A DNA stretch of 64,000 nucleotides from Sphingomonas soli NBRC 100801 (GCF_001591025.1 NZ_BCTZ01000013.1:1-64000), one strand, 5' to 3'; positions 27,564-36,881 are shown, numbered from the stretch's first letter. Notes: a model not told the origin generated them from the letters alone. A program made the numbers and translations.

Positions 27564-28832
27564 ATGTGCATGGATATGTCTCGCGGCATCAACGATCCGC
27601 TCGGTTCGGGTGATCCGGAGCCGAACGAGGCCGTGTCGGATCGGCCGCTGGATATCGGCACCGACGAACGCCGGATGCACGTGCGCGCCTACAATCACTG
27701 GGTTTCGTTGCTCCGCGGCCGCGCCTATCCCTCTATCGAGGACCTGGACCCCGGCAGCATCTCCGATTTCGGCGCGCATTCGGTGCTGCTCGATTTCTCG
27801 CAGGGGATCGACGATCCCGCGATTCGCTTCCTGGGCAAGGCGCTGCGCGAGGAAACCGGGCTCGACGCCACGATCACGCTCGTCGCCCAGGTGCCCAGCC
27901 GCTCGCTGCTTTCGCGCCTGACCGATCATTATCTCCAGATCATCGCCAATCGCGCGCCGATCGGCTTCGAGGCCGAATTCGTCGGCACGCGCGGGCACAA
28001 CACCATGTATCGCGGCATCCTGATGCCCTTCTCGTCGAACGGCGAGGAGATCGATTTCATTTACGGCGTGATCAACTGGAAGGAACTGGTCGACGCCGCG
28101 ACTCAGGCCCGGCTCAATGCCGAGGTGGATGAGGCGCGCCGCACCGCGCCTTCGCCCGCCATCCCCGCGCCGGTCTGGGCCGATGGGCCCAGCGCAGGCT
28201 TTGATGCGGGCGACGACCTGATTGCCGAAGATCTGGCCGCCGGCGCGGCGGTCGATTCGACGCTGGCGGACCGGCTGTTCCTTGCGCGCGAATCGGCCGC
28301 GGCCGCGCGCGCATCGGATACGCGCAGCCGTTCGGCGCTCTATCGCGCGCTTGCCCGCAGCTATGATTTCGCGCTCGCCGCCGAAAGCGATCAGGCCGCT
28401 TATGCCGAATTGCTCGAGGATGCCGGGCTCAAGGCCCAGGCGCGCGCGCCGATGACGCCGGCGGTCAAGCTGGTCTTCGGCGCCGATTACGACAAGACGC
28501 GCCTCACCGAATTCGCTGCCGTGCTCAGCTTTGCGCGGCGCACCGGCGTGCCTTCGGGCGGGCTCGATTCGTTCCTCGATGCGGCCGACGGTGGCATCAA
28601 GGGCGTCGTCGCCGCGGAGCGCGCGCATCGCCGTCCCGCGCCCCGGCCAGATCGATTCGCCAGGATCGCCGAGGAATTGCGCAGCCGCCCGCCGATCGCG
28701 CACATCGATCTGCCCGCCGATGGCGAGTTCGTCGTGCTGCTCGCGCGCAAGGGCAAGAAGGGCATGGATATCCTCGCCCAGCTTGCCGATACGCCGCTCA
28801 CCGAACGCACGATCCGCAAGGCCGCCGCCTGA
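27564..28832 (+). CDS. PAS-domain protein of unknown role
   Basis: A 422-residue cytoplasmic protein. Residues about 30-175 form a PAS-like region (VRAYNHWVSLLRGRAYPSIEDLDP, DFGAHSVLLDFS, ADHY-like LTDHYLQIIANRAPIGFEAEFVG, TMYRGILMPFSSNGEEIDFIYGVINW). Such domains are common in alphaproteobacteria. The rest is Ala-rich and helical with no kinase or cyclase motif. The start at 27564 has GGAGTGG upstream; a second ATG lies two codons later, and longer upstream readings run into the tRNA promoter area. It ends 68 bp before the glutamate dehydrogenase gene on the same strand, with a palindrome between, so it may sense a metabolic signal, but nothing shows which. Confidence 0.8.
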   Translation: MCMDMSRGINDPLGSGDPEPNEAVSDRPLDIGTDERRMHVRAYNHWVSLLRGRAYPSIEDLDPGSISDFGAHSVLLDFSQGIDDPAIRFLGKALREETGLDATITLVAQVPSRSLLSRLTDHYLQIIANRAPIGFEAEFVGTRGHNTMYRGILMPFSSNGEEIDFIYGVINWKELVDAATQARLNAEVDEARRTAPSPAIPAPVWADGPSAGFDAGDDLIAEDLAAGAAVDSTLADRLFLARESAAAARASDTRSRSALYRALARSYDFALAAESDQAAYAELLEDAGLKAQARAPMTPAVKLVFGADYDKTRLTEFAAVLSFARRTGVPSGGLDSFLDAADGGIKGVVAAERAHRRPAPRPDRFARIAEELRSRPPIAHIDLPADGEFVVLLARKGKKGMDILAQLADTPLTERTIRKAAA

Positions 28833-28836
28833 AAAT

Positions 28837-28852
28837 AGTTTCACCTGAAACT
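28837..28852. promoter_or_regulatory. Palindrome AGTTTCA-CC-TGAAACT upstream of glutamate dehydrogenase
   Basis: A perfect 7-bp inverted repeat with a 2-bp spacer, 49 bp before the ATG of the next gene. Its size and TTTCA/TGAAA form resemble operators of small dimeric regulators such as MarR-type proteins. The regulator is unknown. Confidence 0.5.
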
Positions 28853-28900
28853 GCTTCGCGGCCTTGAAGCGCTGACTCGGGGGGAGTAGCGCTTCCTTCC

Positions 28901-31900
28901 ATGAAGAACATGATGACGTCGCTTACGCGAGCGTTCGAGGCGCGGCTGCTCGAAGGAGCGCTGCCGGGAGAGTTGGAAAGCTTCAACGAAGCTGAGCGTG
29001 CGGAGGCGGCCGATTTCGTCGCCGAAACCGCCGCTGTGCGCGGAGCGGGAACGCCGCGAATCGCCCTCGCCACGTTCATGGCGGGTGATCGCCGCCGGAT
29101 GCGGCTGGCGGTCATCAACGACGACATGCCCTTCCTGGTGGATTCGATCGCCGCTGCGATCGGCGCGCACGATATCGCGATCCAGCGCATCCTCCATCCC
29201 GTGATCGCCGTGTCGCGCGATGCTGCGGGCAAGCTCACTGCGATCGATTCGGACGATGCCGCCGCCGCGCGCGAGTCCATGGTCTATATCGAGATGGACC
29301 GCGCCGATGCGCGCACCCGGCGCGAGCTTGTCGCCGAGCTTGAGCGGGTGCTCGATCAGGTCCGCGACGCGGTGCATGACTGGCGCGCGCTGCAAACCGC
29401 GATGGCGGCCGATGCTGCGGCGGTGCCCAGCAAGGAGGGCGGCAAGCTGCTGCGCTGGTTCCACGATGGCGCGATGACGCTGCTGGGGCATGAGAACTGG
29501 ACGGTGGATGGCGCGATCAGCGATCAGCTCGGCATCGCCCGCTACGATCTTGAAACCCCTGTCCTCGCCGAAGCATCGCGCCACGCCGCGATCGATTATT
29601 TCCGCAAGGGCGGCGAGGCGCCGTTGCTGCTCAAGTCCAATTCGATCTCGCCGGTGCACCGCCGCGTGCCCTTCGATATCGTGGTCGTTCCGATCCTCAC
29701 CGGCAGCCAGGTCACCGGCCTGTCGATCCATTCCGGGCTGTGGACCAGCGCGGCGCTGTTCACCGCGCCCGACGAGGTTCCGGTGCTGCGCGAGCGGCTG
29801 GGCAGGCTCGAGCAGAAGTTCGGATTCGATCCCAAGGGGCATACCGGCAAGGCGATGGCGCACGCGCTCACCGCGCTGCCGCACGATCTGACCACCGCGT
29901 TCGACGTGGATTCGCTCGAACAGCTCGTGCTCACCTCCATGTCGGTCGCGGATCGCCCGCGCTCGAAGCTCGTCTTGGTCAAGAGCCCGCTCGGGCGGCA
30001 TCTGTTCGCCTTCGTGTGGCTCCCGCGCGACGAGATCGCCACCAGCCGCCGCCAGGCGGTGGGCGCGATGCTCGAAGAGGCGGCAAACGCCACGCTGATC
30101 AACTGGTCGATCGCGCTGGAAGACGGCGTCGTCGCGCTGCTGCGCTTCACGCTCGATCTGCGCCATGGCGGGGTGATGCCCGATGCGGAGAAGCTCGACG
30201 ACCAGCTTGAGCGGATGATGCGCGGCTGGGTGCCGGCGGTCGAGGCCGCTTTGGGCGATCTCGCGGGTGCGGCCTCCACGCGCCTCGCGCTGCGCTTCGC
30301 CAACGCCTTCCCCGCCGCCTATCGCGCCACCGCCACGCCGGAGGAAGCCGCCAGCGACATCCTGCGCATCGCCACGCTCGATGGCCCGGGCGATCGTTCG
30401 GTGCGGATCACGCCGACCACGAAGGAAGGCAATTACCGCATCAAGCTCTATGCCCAGGGCGGCGCGCTGGCGCTGTCGGATGCGGTGCCGGTGTTCGAGA
30501 ATTTCGGCTTCCGCGTGATCGAGGAAGTGCCCAGCCAGCTTTCGGGCGGGGCGTTCGTCCATGACTTCCAGGTAGAGGCACCCCATCTCGCGGGCGATCT
30601 CGCGACGATCGAGAGCGCCATCGCGGCGGTGCTGGAGGGCACGGCGGAGAACGACCTGTTCAACCGGCTGATCGTCGAAAGCGGCATGGCCCCTGCCTCG
30701 GTCGTCCTGTTCCGCGCCTGGTTCCGCTATCTGCGCCAGACCGGCATGAGCTATGGCATGGCCACCGTGGTCGATGCGCTCCGCCGCGCGCCCAAGGTCG
30801 CCGCCGGGCTGATCGAGCAGTTCGACGCGGCGCACAATCCTGCCCGCGCAGGGAAGGATGCCGGCGCGATCGAGGCTGCGGGCAAGGCGATCGACGCCGG
30901 GCTCGACAAGGTCTCCGCGATCGATGACGACCGCATCCTGCGCACGCTGCGCGGCGTCGTGCTGGCAACATTGCGCACCAACGCCTTCGCCCCCGCCGCG
31001 AAGGAAGCGCTCGCCTTCAAGCTCGACAGCGCGCGCGTCCCCGGCCTCCCCGCCCCGCTGCCGTGGCGCGAGATCTGGGTGTACAGCCCCCGCGTAGAGG
31101 GCATCCATCTGCGTGCCGGCCCGGTCGCGCGCGGGGGTCTGCGCTGGTCAGACCGGCGCGACGATTTCCGCACCGAGATCCTCGGGCTGATGAAGGCGCA
31201 GCGCGTCAAGAACGCCGTCATCGTGCCGACGGGCGCGAAGGGCGGCTTCTACGCCAAGCAGCTCCCCTCGCCCGCGATCGACCGCGATGCATGGTTCGCC
31301 GAAGGCACGGAGAGCTACCGCATCTTCATCCGCTCGCTGCTGTCGATCACCGACAATATCGTCAGCGGCAAGGTCGTCCACCCCGAGTCCGTCGCGATCC
31401 TCGACGGCGAAGACCCCTATTTCGTCGTCGCCGCCGACAAGGGCACCGCCACCTTCTCCGACGTTGCCAACGCCATCGCGATCGAGCGCAATTTCTGGCT
31501 GGGCGATGCCTTCGCCAGCGGCGGCTCGGTCGGCTATGATCACAAGGCGATGGGGATCACGGCGCGCGGCGCCTGGGTCTCGGTCCGCCGCCACTTCCTC
31601 GAGATGGGCACCGACATCCAGTCCGAACCCGTCACCGTCGCGGGCTGCGGCGATATGTCGGGCGACGTGTTCGGCAACGGCATGCTCCTGTCGAAAGCGA
31701 TCAAGCTGGTCGCCGCGTTCGATCACCGCCACATCTTCTTCGATCCCGATCCCGATCCGGCGAAGAGCTGGGCCGAACGGAACCGCATGTTCGCGCTCCC
31801 CCGCTCCAGCTGGGCCGATTATGATCCGAAGCTGATCTCGAAGGGCGGCGGCGTCTTCGCGCGCAGCGAGAAATCGATCCCCTTGAGCGCCGAGGTCCGC

Positions 31901-33511
31901 GCCATGCTCGGCGTCGATGCGGCGGAGATGGACCCCACCTCGCTGATCTCGGCGATCCTGCGCATGCAGGTCGGCCTGCTCTGGTTCGGCGGCATCGGCA
32001 CCTATATCAAGGCCGCGAGCGAGAGCCATGGCGAGGTCGGCGATCCCGCCAATGATCGCCTGCGCGTCAATGCCGAGCAATTGCGCTGCCAGGTCGTCGG
32101 CGAAGGCGCAAATCTGGGCGTGACCCAGGCGGCGCGCATCGCCTTCGCGGCGCGCGGCGGGCGCATCAACACCGATTTCATCGACAATTCGGCCGGCGTC
32201 GATTGCTCGGATAACGAGGTCAACATCAAGATCGCATTGAACCGCGAGATGATCGAGGGCCGCCTGGAATTCGAGGATCGCAACCAATTGCTCGTCTCGA
32301 TGACCGACGATGTCGCGCATCTGGTGCTGGAGGATAACCGGCTCCAGACGCTCGCACTCTCCTTCATGGAGAATGACGGCGCGGTCTCGCTGCCCTCCTA
32401 TGTCCGCGTCATCGAGATCCTCGAAGGCTCGGGCCGCCTCGATCGCGCGGTCGAAGGGTTGGGCTCGAACGACGATCTGCTCCGCCGCGCTCAGGATGGC
32501 CGCGGCCTCACCCGCCCCGAGCTTGCGATCCTGCTCGCCTCGGCCAAGCTCGCGCTTCAGGACGCGATCGAGCATGCCGGCCTCGGCCATGATCCCGCGC
32601 TCGAAAGCGATCTCCACGCGGCCTTCCCGCCGGCGATGCAGCAGCGCTTCGGCAAGGCGATCGACGAGCATCGCCTGCGCGGCGAGATCGTCGCGACCAA
32701 GCTGGCAAACCGCGTGATCAACCGCCTCGGCGTGCTCCACCCCTTCGAGCTTGCCGAAGAGGAAGGCGCGTCGATGGCCGATATCGCGGCGATGTTCGCG
32801 GTGGCCGAGCGGCTGTTCGGCCTGCCCGCGATCTGGGAAGCGGTGGAAACCGCGCAGATCAGCGAAGCCGCGCGCATCGCCTTGCTCGATGAAGTCGCGG
32901 TCGCCGCGCGCGGCCAGGTTGCCGATCTCCTCCGCATCGCCCGGCCCGGCGCCAGCCCGGCCCAGGTAACCGCGCGCCTCAAGCCCGGCATCGACGCGCT
33001 CGACAGCCACGCAAAGGCGCTGATGCTCGACGAGGTTCGCGCCCAATCGGGTCGCATCTCGGCCAGGCTCGAAGCCGCGGGAGCGCCGCGCGATCTGGTC
33101 GCCAAGGTCGTCCGGCTTTTCGAGCTCGACGGCGCGGTCGGGCTTGCCGAGCTGGGCGTGCGGCGCGGGATCGATGAGACCGTGCTCACCCGCGCCTTCA
33201 CCGCGCTCGGCCAGGCGCTGGGGCTGGACTGGGCGCAGTCGGTCGCGGCGCGGATCACCACCGGCGATCCGTGGGAACGGTTGCTCATCGCGGGCCTTGC
33301 GCGCGATTTCCAACAGATCCGCCTCGAATTCCTCGCCCGCGATCACGGCAAGGATCCGCAGGCCACGGTCGAAGCCTGGCTCGCCGAAAATGCCGCGCGC
33401 GTGGCGCAATTCGCCCAGCTCATCGCCCGCGCCCGCCAGTCGGCAGTCCCCAACGCCGCCATGCTGGCCCAGATCGCCGGCCAGGCCCGGGTGCTGCTCG
33501 GGCGGGAATGA
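28901..33511 (+). CDS. NAD-specific glutamate dehydrogenase, large (about 180 kDa) type
   Basis: A 1536-residue cytoplasmic enzyme that oxidatively deaminates glutamate to 2-oxoglutarate and ammonia with NAD+. The N-terminal half carries ACT-like regulatory regions. The catalytic part includes RGGLRWSDRRDDFRTEI (from about residue 743), QRVKNAVIVPTGAKGGFY with the substrate-binding Lys, and the nucleotide-binding half with GMGDMSGDVFGNGML-like CGDMSGDVFGNGML and VGEGANLGVTQAAR. The length matches the L_180 class. A helical domain forms the C terminus. The palindrome just upstream suggests its own control. Activity in this class is often allosteric; nothing looks damaged. Confidence 0.95.
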   Translation: MKNMMTSLTRAFEARLLEGALPGELESFNEAERAEAADFVAETAAVRGAGTPRIALATFMAGDRRRMRLAVINDDMPFLVDSIAAAIGAHDIAIQRILHPVIAVSRDAAGKLTAIDSDDAAAARESMVYIEMDRADARTRRELVAELERVLDQVRDAVHDWRALQTAMAADAAAVPSKEGGKLLRWFHDGAMTLLGHENWTVDGAISDQLGIARYDLETPVLAEASRHAAIDYFRKGGEAPLLLKSNSISPVHRRVPFDIVVVPILTGSQVTGLSIHSGLWTSAALFTAPDEVPVLRERLGRLEQKFGFDPKGHTGKAMAHALTALPHDLTTAFDVDSLEQLVLTSMSVADRPRSKLVLVKSPLGRHLFAFVWLPRDEIATSRRQAVGAMLEEAANATLINWSIALEDGVVALLRFTLDLRHGGVMPDAEKLDDQLERMMRGWVPAVEAALGDLAGAASTRLALRFANAFPAAYRATATPEEAASDILRIATLDGPGDRSVRITPTTKEGNYRIKLYAQGGALALSDAVPVFENFGFRVIEEVPSQLSGGAFVHDFQVEAPHLAGDLATIESAIAAVLEGTAENDLFNRLIVESGMAPASVVLFRAWFRYLRQTGMSYGMATVVDALRRAPKVAAGLIEQFDAAHNPARAGKDAGAIEAAGKAIDAGLDKVSAIDDDRILRTLRGVVLATLRTNAFAPAAKEALAFKLDSARVPGLPAPLPWREIWVYSPRVEGIHLRAGPVARGGLRWSDRRDDFRTEILGLMKAQRVKNAVIVPTGAKGGFYAKQLPSPAIDRDAWFAEGTESYRIFIRSLLSITDNIVSGKVVHPESVAILDGEDPYFVVAADKGTATFSDVANAIAIERNFWLGDAFASGGSVGYDHKAMGITARGAWVSVRRHFLEMGTDIQSEPVTVAGCGDMSGDVFGNGMLLSKAIKLVAAFDHRHIFFDPDPDPAKSWAERNRMFALPRSSWADYDPKLISKGGGVFARSEKSIPLSAEVRAMLGVDAAEMDPTSLISAILRMQVGLLWFGGIGTYIKAASESHGEVGDPANDRLRVNAEQLRCQVVGEGANLGVTQAARIAFAARGGRINTDFIDNSAGVDCSDNEVNIKIALNREMIEGRLEFEDRNQLLVSMTDDVAHLVLEDNRLQTLALSFMENDGAVSLPSYVRVIEILEGSGRLDRAVEGLGSNDDLLRRAQDGRGLTRPELAILLASAKLALQDAIEHAGLGHDPALESDLHAAFPPAMQQRFGKAIDEHRLRGEIVATKLANRVINRLGVLHPFELAEEEGASMADIAAMFAVAERLFGLPAIWEAVETAQISEAARIALLDEVAVAARGQVADLLRIARPGASPAQVTARLKPGIDALDSHAKALMLDEVRAQSGRISARLEAAGAPRDLVAKVVRLFELDGAVGLAELGVRRGIDETVLTRAFTALGQALGLDWAQSVAARITTGDPWERLLIAGLARDFQQIRLEFLARDHGKDPQATVEAWLAENAARVAQFAQLIARARQSAVPNAAMLAQIAGQARVLLGRE

Positions 33512-33520
33512 CCCCCCAAA

Positions 33521-33655
33521 CCCCTCTCCCCTTCAGGGGAGAGGGTGGCCGAGCAAAGCGAGGCCGGGAGAGGGGCAGTTTGCGCACAAACTCACCGCCC
33601 CCTCTCCCTTCCGTCGCTTCGCGGCTCCCTCCCTCTCCCCGCAAGCGGAGAGAGG
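33521..33655. repeat. Intergenic CT/GA palindromic repeat block
   Basis: The block begins with CCCTCTCC-CCTTCA-GGGGAGAGGG (33522-33545), continues GGCCGAGC...GGGAGAGGGG, and ends with an inverted-type CCCTCTCCC and GCAAGCGGAGAGAGGG. It is non-coding and sits directly after the glutamate dehydrogenase stop. The first hairpin recurs at 36753-36776, so it is a dispersed element; the hairpin may also end transcription. Confidence 0.7.
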
Positions 33656-33741
33656 GAATCATGCCGCAACGTTTGCAATTGCGAATCGTTCGCGTTAATA
33701 GCCGGGCATCGTTTCCAACCTCCCGAGTCTAGTACCCCCTC

Positions 33742-34383
33742 ATGGATGCAACCGCCGCACCGGCTCCCCGAAAGCGCAGCCGGAAGAGCTTCTGGCTGAA
33801 GCAGCTCCATACCTGGCACTGGATGAGCTCGGCGATCAGCCTGATCGGGCTGATGCTCTTCGCGATCACCGGCTTCACGCTCAACCATGCCGGTGAGATC
33901 GAAGGGTCGCCAAAGTCGGTAGAGGCCACCGCGCAGCTTCCCGCGCCCCTGCTCGCCGAAGTGAAGCCGGACGACGCCCCCGATTCCCGGAAGCCGCTTC
34001 CCGCCAATGTCGCCAAATTCGTCGCGGACAGCCTAAAGATGAAGGCCGATGGCGAAGCCGAATGGCGCAGCGACGAAATCTATCTCGGCATGCCCCGCCC
34101 CGGCGGCGATGCATGGATCGCGATCGATCGCGAAACGGGCGCGGTCACCAGCGAGGTCAGCTCGCGCGGCTGGATCGCCTATCTCAATGATCTCCATAAG
34201 GGGCGCAACGCGGGCACCGTATGGAAATGGTTCATCGACATCTTCGTGCTGGCCTGCGTGATCTTCTCGCTCACCGGGCTCGTGCTGCTCCAGATGCACT
34301 CGAAGCATCGCAAGAGCACCTGGCCGCTGGTCGGTCTCGGCCTCGTCATCCCGGCGATCATCGCCATCTTCCTGATTCACTAG
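33742..34383 (+). CDS. PepSY-associated transmembrane protein
   Basis: A 213-residue membrane protein. Helix 1 (about 27-48) follows KQLHTWHWMSSAIS, a periplasmic-facing PepSY-like region lies between about 60 and 150 (WIAIDRETGAVTSEVSSRGWIAYLNDLHKGR), and two helices follow (about 163-185 and 194-212). His residues near the helix ends could bind haem. PepSY-TM proteins in ApbE-linked clusters are thought to pass electrons across the inner membrane. It is first of a four-gene operon with the DUF2271, DUF4198 and ApbE genes; the next gene starts 14 bp later. Confidence 0.87.
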   Translation: MDATAAPAPRKRSRKSFWLKQLHTWHWMSSAISLIGLMLFAITGFTLNHAGEIEGSPKSVEATAQLPAPLLAEVKPDDAPDSRKPLPANVAKFVADSLKMKADGEAEWRSDEIYLGMPRPGGDAWIAIDRETGAVTSEVSSRGWIAYLNDLHKGRNAGTVWKWFIDIFVLACVIFSLTGLVLLQMHSKHRKSTWPLVGLGLVIPAIIAIFLIH

Positions 34384-34397
34384 GCAAAGGTACGCTC

Positions 34398-34928
34398 ATG
34401 CAGTTCCGCATCACCGGATTGACCGCCGCCGCGCTGGGAGGCGCCGCGTTCACCCCTGCGGCAAACGCGCAGACGCTCGATCTGTCGGTCGCCATCCCCA
34501 AGCTTACCGTCGCCGAATATCACCGCCCCTATGTGGCGATCTGGCTGGAGAAAGAGGGCGTCACCCCGCGCACCATCGCGGTCTGGTACGATTTCGATCT
34601 CAAGGGCAGCGAAGGCGAAGGCACCAAATGGCTGCGCGACGTGCGCCAATGGTGGCGCGCCTCGGGCCGCAGCATCGCCTTCCCCGCCGATGGCATTACC
34701 GGCGCCACCCGCGCGCCCGGCACGCACAAGCTCAATTTCACCGGCGGGCGCGGCTCGATGCCGAACCTCACGCCGGGCGCCTATCGCCTGATCGTCGAGG
34801 CCGCGCGCGAAGCGGGCGGGCGCGAGGCCGTAACCCTCTCGTTCAACTGGGACGGCAAGACCGCCGTTTCCGCCAGCGGCAAGGGCGCCCATGAGCTTGG
34901 CGCCGTTTCCATGACCCTCAAGCGCTGA
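34398..34928 (+). CDS. DUF2271 periplasmic protein, probable FMN carrier
   Basis: A 176-residue exported protein (signal peptide ending TPAANAQ, about residue 25) that matches DUF2271 (YVAIWLEKEGVTPRTIAVWYDFD, KWLRDVRQWWRASGR). It contains DGITGAT (98-104). This fits the (D/S)(G/A/S)x(S/T)GAT flavinylation motif of RnfG/NqrC-type proteins, with T104 the predicted site of covalent FMN attachment. The ApbE enzyme that makes this bond is encoded two genes later. The predicted role is a periplasmic redox carrier; its partner is probably the PepSY protein upstream. The start follows the PepSY stop by 14 bp. Confidence 0.85.
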   Translation: MQFRITGLTAAALGGAAFTPAANAQTLDLSVAIPKLTVAEYHRPYVAIWLEKEGVTPRTIAVWYDFDLKGSEGEGTKWLRDVRQWWRASGRSIAFPADGITGATRAPGTHKLNFTGGRGSMPNLTPGAYRLIVEAAREAGGREAVTLSFNWDGKTAVSASGKGAHELGAVSMTLKR

Positions 34929-34944
34929 TCCAGGAGCCGAATCG

Positions 34945-35757
34945 ATGAACCTGCGCAATCCCATGATCGCCATCGCCGCCCTGGCCGTGGTCGCCGCTCC
35001 CGCCGCATATGCCCACCGCGCCTGGCTGCTGCCTTCGTCCACGATCGTTTCGGGCACCGATAATTACGTCACCGTCGATGCGGCGGCATCGAACGAAGTG
35101 TTCTTCTTCGATCATCGCCCGCTCGTGCAGATCCCCACCGTGTTCCAGCCAGACGGCACCGAGGGCAAGATCGAGAACCACGCTGTCGGCAAGTTCCGCG
35201 CGACCTTCGATCTGCATCTCACCCAGCAGGGCACCTATCGTCTGTCGATCCTCAACGAAGGCGTTGTCGGCAGCTACAAGCTGAACGGCGAGACGAAGCA
35301 GCTTCCGCGCGGCACCACCGCCGCCACGCTCGCCGCCGCGATCCCCGCGGGCGCGACCGACGTGACGACCTCCGAATCGATCGGGCGCAACGAGACCTTC
35401 ATCACCCAGGGCGCTCCGACCAACACGGTGTTCAAGACCAGCGGGCGCGGCATCGAGCTGGTGCCGGTCACCCATCCGAACGACCTGATCGTCGGCGAAC
35501 CCGCCACCTTCCAGTTCATGACCGATGGCAAGCCCGGCGCGAACCTGAAGGTCACCGCGATCCAGGGCGGCATCCGGTATCGCGATGCGCTCAATCCGAT
35601 CGATCTCAAGACCGATGCGCAGGGCAAGGTCGTGATCAACTGGCCCGGCCCCGGCATGTACTGGCTCAACGTCACGCCCGAAGGCGCTCCCGCCGCACCG
35701 GGCCAGCCGCAGCGCCGCCTCGCATACATCACGACGCTTGAGGTGCTCGCGCCCTGA
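34945..35757 (+). CDS. DUF4198 periplasmic protein
   Basis: A 270-residue exported protein (signal peptide ending APAAYA, about residue 23). It starts at the mature end with HRAWLLPSSTIVSG, the usual start of DUF4198, and has two beta-rich regions (GTYRLSILNEG; GEPATFQFMTDGKPGANLKVTAIQGG; GMYWLNVTPEG). DUF4198 proteins resemble metal-uptake (NikK-like) periplasmic proteins; His residues at the mature N terminus and FDHRP could bind metal. It sits between the flavin carrier and ApbE genes, which suggests metal delivery or reduction. The ligand is unknown. Confidence 0.85.
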   Translation: MNLRNPMIAIAALAVVAAPAAYAHRAWLLPSSTIVSGTDNYVTVDAAASNEVFFFDHRPLVQIPTVFQPDGTEGKIENHAVGKFRATFDLHLTQQGTYRLSILNEGVVGSYKLNGETKQLPRGTTAATLAAAIPAGATDVTTSESIGRNETFITQGAPTNTVFKTSGRGIELVPVTHPNDLIVGEPATFQFMTDGKPGANLKVTAIQGGIRYRDALNPIDLKTDAQGKVVINWPGPGMYWLNVTPEGAPAAPGQPQRRLAYITTLEVLAP

Positions 35758-35864
35758 TTTCCCGCCCGCTGACCCCTCGCATCGCGATCCCCGCCAGCCT
35801 GTCTCCGGCAGCGTTCCACCGCCGGCAGGCGGGCGCTGGCATTGCCACGCTGCGCGGCGAGACG

Positions 35865-36749
35865 ATGGGCACGACCTGGTCCGCGCGGATCGCGGGCGGC
35901 GCGCCCGGTCTCGCCGCTGCGGTCCAGGAGGCGCTCGACGGGGTCGTCGCCCAGATGAGCCATTGGGAAGCGGGCTCGAATCTCGGCCGCTTCAACGCCA
36001 GCGATCCCGGCCGCTGGCAGCCTCTGCCGCCGGCTTTCGAAACCGTGCTGCGCGCCGCGCTCGATGTGGCGAGCGCCAGCGGCGGCGCGTTCGATCCCGC
36101 GATGGGCGCGCTTGCCGATCTATGGGGCTTCGGCCCCGCAGGGCCCCGTCCCTTCCCCGATGATGCAGCGGTCGGCGCGGCTCTGGCAGTCTCCGGCGCG
36201 CGGCATATCGAGCAGGACGGCCGCCGCGCCCGCCGCCTCGCGCCCGCCGCGCTCGATTTCTCGGGCATCGCGAAGGGGTATGGCGTCGATGCCGTGGCGG
36301 AGCGTCTGCTCGGGCTCGGCCAGCGCGACTTCCTGATCGAAGTCGGCGGCGAACTTCGCGGCGAGGGGATCAAGCCCGATGGCCAGCCCTGGTGGGTCGA
36401 TCTGGAGCCGGTGCCGGGCGCTGTGCTCGCGCCCATGCGCGTCGCGCTCCACGGCCTCTCGATCGCCACGTCGGGCGATTATCGCCGCGCCTTCGTCCAT
36501 GCCGGCAAAAGCTATGCGCACACGCTCGATCCGCGCACCGGACGCCCGCTGGATAATGGCGTTGCCTCGGTGACCGTGCTCCACCCGCACTGCATGCTCG
36601 CCGATGCCTGGGCGACCGCGCTCACCGTGCTCGGCCCCGCCGGCATGGCGCTCGCCGAAAGCCAGCGCCTCGCCGCGCATATGGTCGTCCGAACCGAAAC
36701 CGGCGTGACCGAACACCTCTCGCCAGCATTGGAGGCCTTGCTGAGTTGA
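35865..36749 (+). CDS. apbE: FAD:protein FMN transferase
   Basis: An enzyme of at least 294 residues that attaches FMN from FAD to Thr in exported redox proteins, using Mg2+. Motifs: MGTTWSARI, ALDFSGIAKGYGVDAVAERL, EVGGELRGEG, ATSGDYRRAF and AHTLDPRTGRPL. The only ATG lies inside the conserved GETMGTTW block, so the protein would lack its normal N terminus. The frame continues upstream with a family-like sequence (RIAIPASLSPAAFHRRQAG) back to 35757, where an ATT overlaps the DUF4198 stop; CTG at 35769 is another option. I give the ATG as the minimum start. Likely target: T104 of the DUF2271 protein. Confidence 0.9.
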   Translation: MGTTWSARIAGGAPGLAAAVQEALDGVVAQMSHWEAGSNLGRFNASDPGRWQPLPPAFETVLRAALDVASASGGAFDPAMGALADLWGFGPAGPRPFPDDAAVGAALAVSGARHIEQDGRRARRLAPAALDFSGIAKGYGVDAVAERLLGLGQRDFLIEVGGELRGEGIKPDGQPWWVDLEPVPGAVLAPMRVALHGLSIATSGDYRRAFVHAGKSYAHTLDPRTGRPLDNGVASVTVLHPHCMLADAWATALTVLGPAGMALAESQRLAAHMVVRTETGVTEHLSPALEALLS

Positions 36750-36752
36750 TCT

Positions 36753-36776
36753 CCCTCTCCCCTTCAGGGGAGAGGG
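36753..36776. terminator. CT/GA hairpin repeat after apbE
   Basis: CCCTCTCC-CCTTCA-GGGGAGAGGG, the same palindrome as at 33522-33545. It lies 4 bp after the apbE stop, between convergent genes, so it probably helps end transcription. Confidence 0.6.
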
Positions 36777-36881
36777 CCGGGGAGAGGGGCACGCCGCAAG
36801 TACCGCGCTCCAAGCTCTGGCACGAAGGTCGCGCACTCCGCCCCGCAATCCGGCTCAGGCGTCGGGCCAACTTCACCCGTC

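Noticed and set aside
28841-33409. Very long open frames (over 750 codons) antisense to glutamate dehydrogenase
   Set aside because: They are mirror images caused by high GC and codon bias in the real gene; they show no recognisable domains, and their starts lack ribosome sites.
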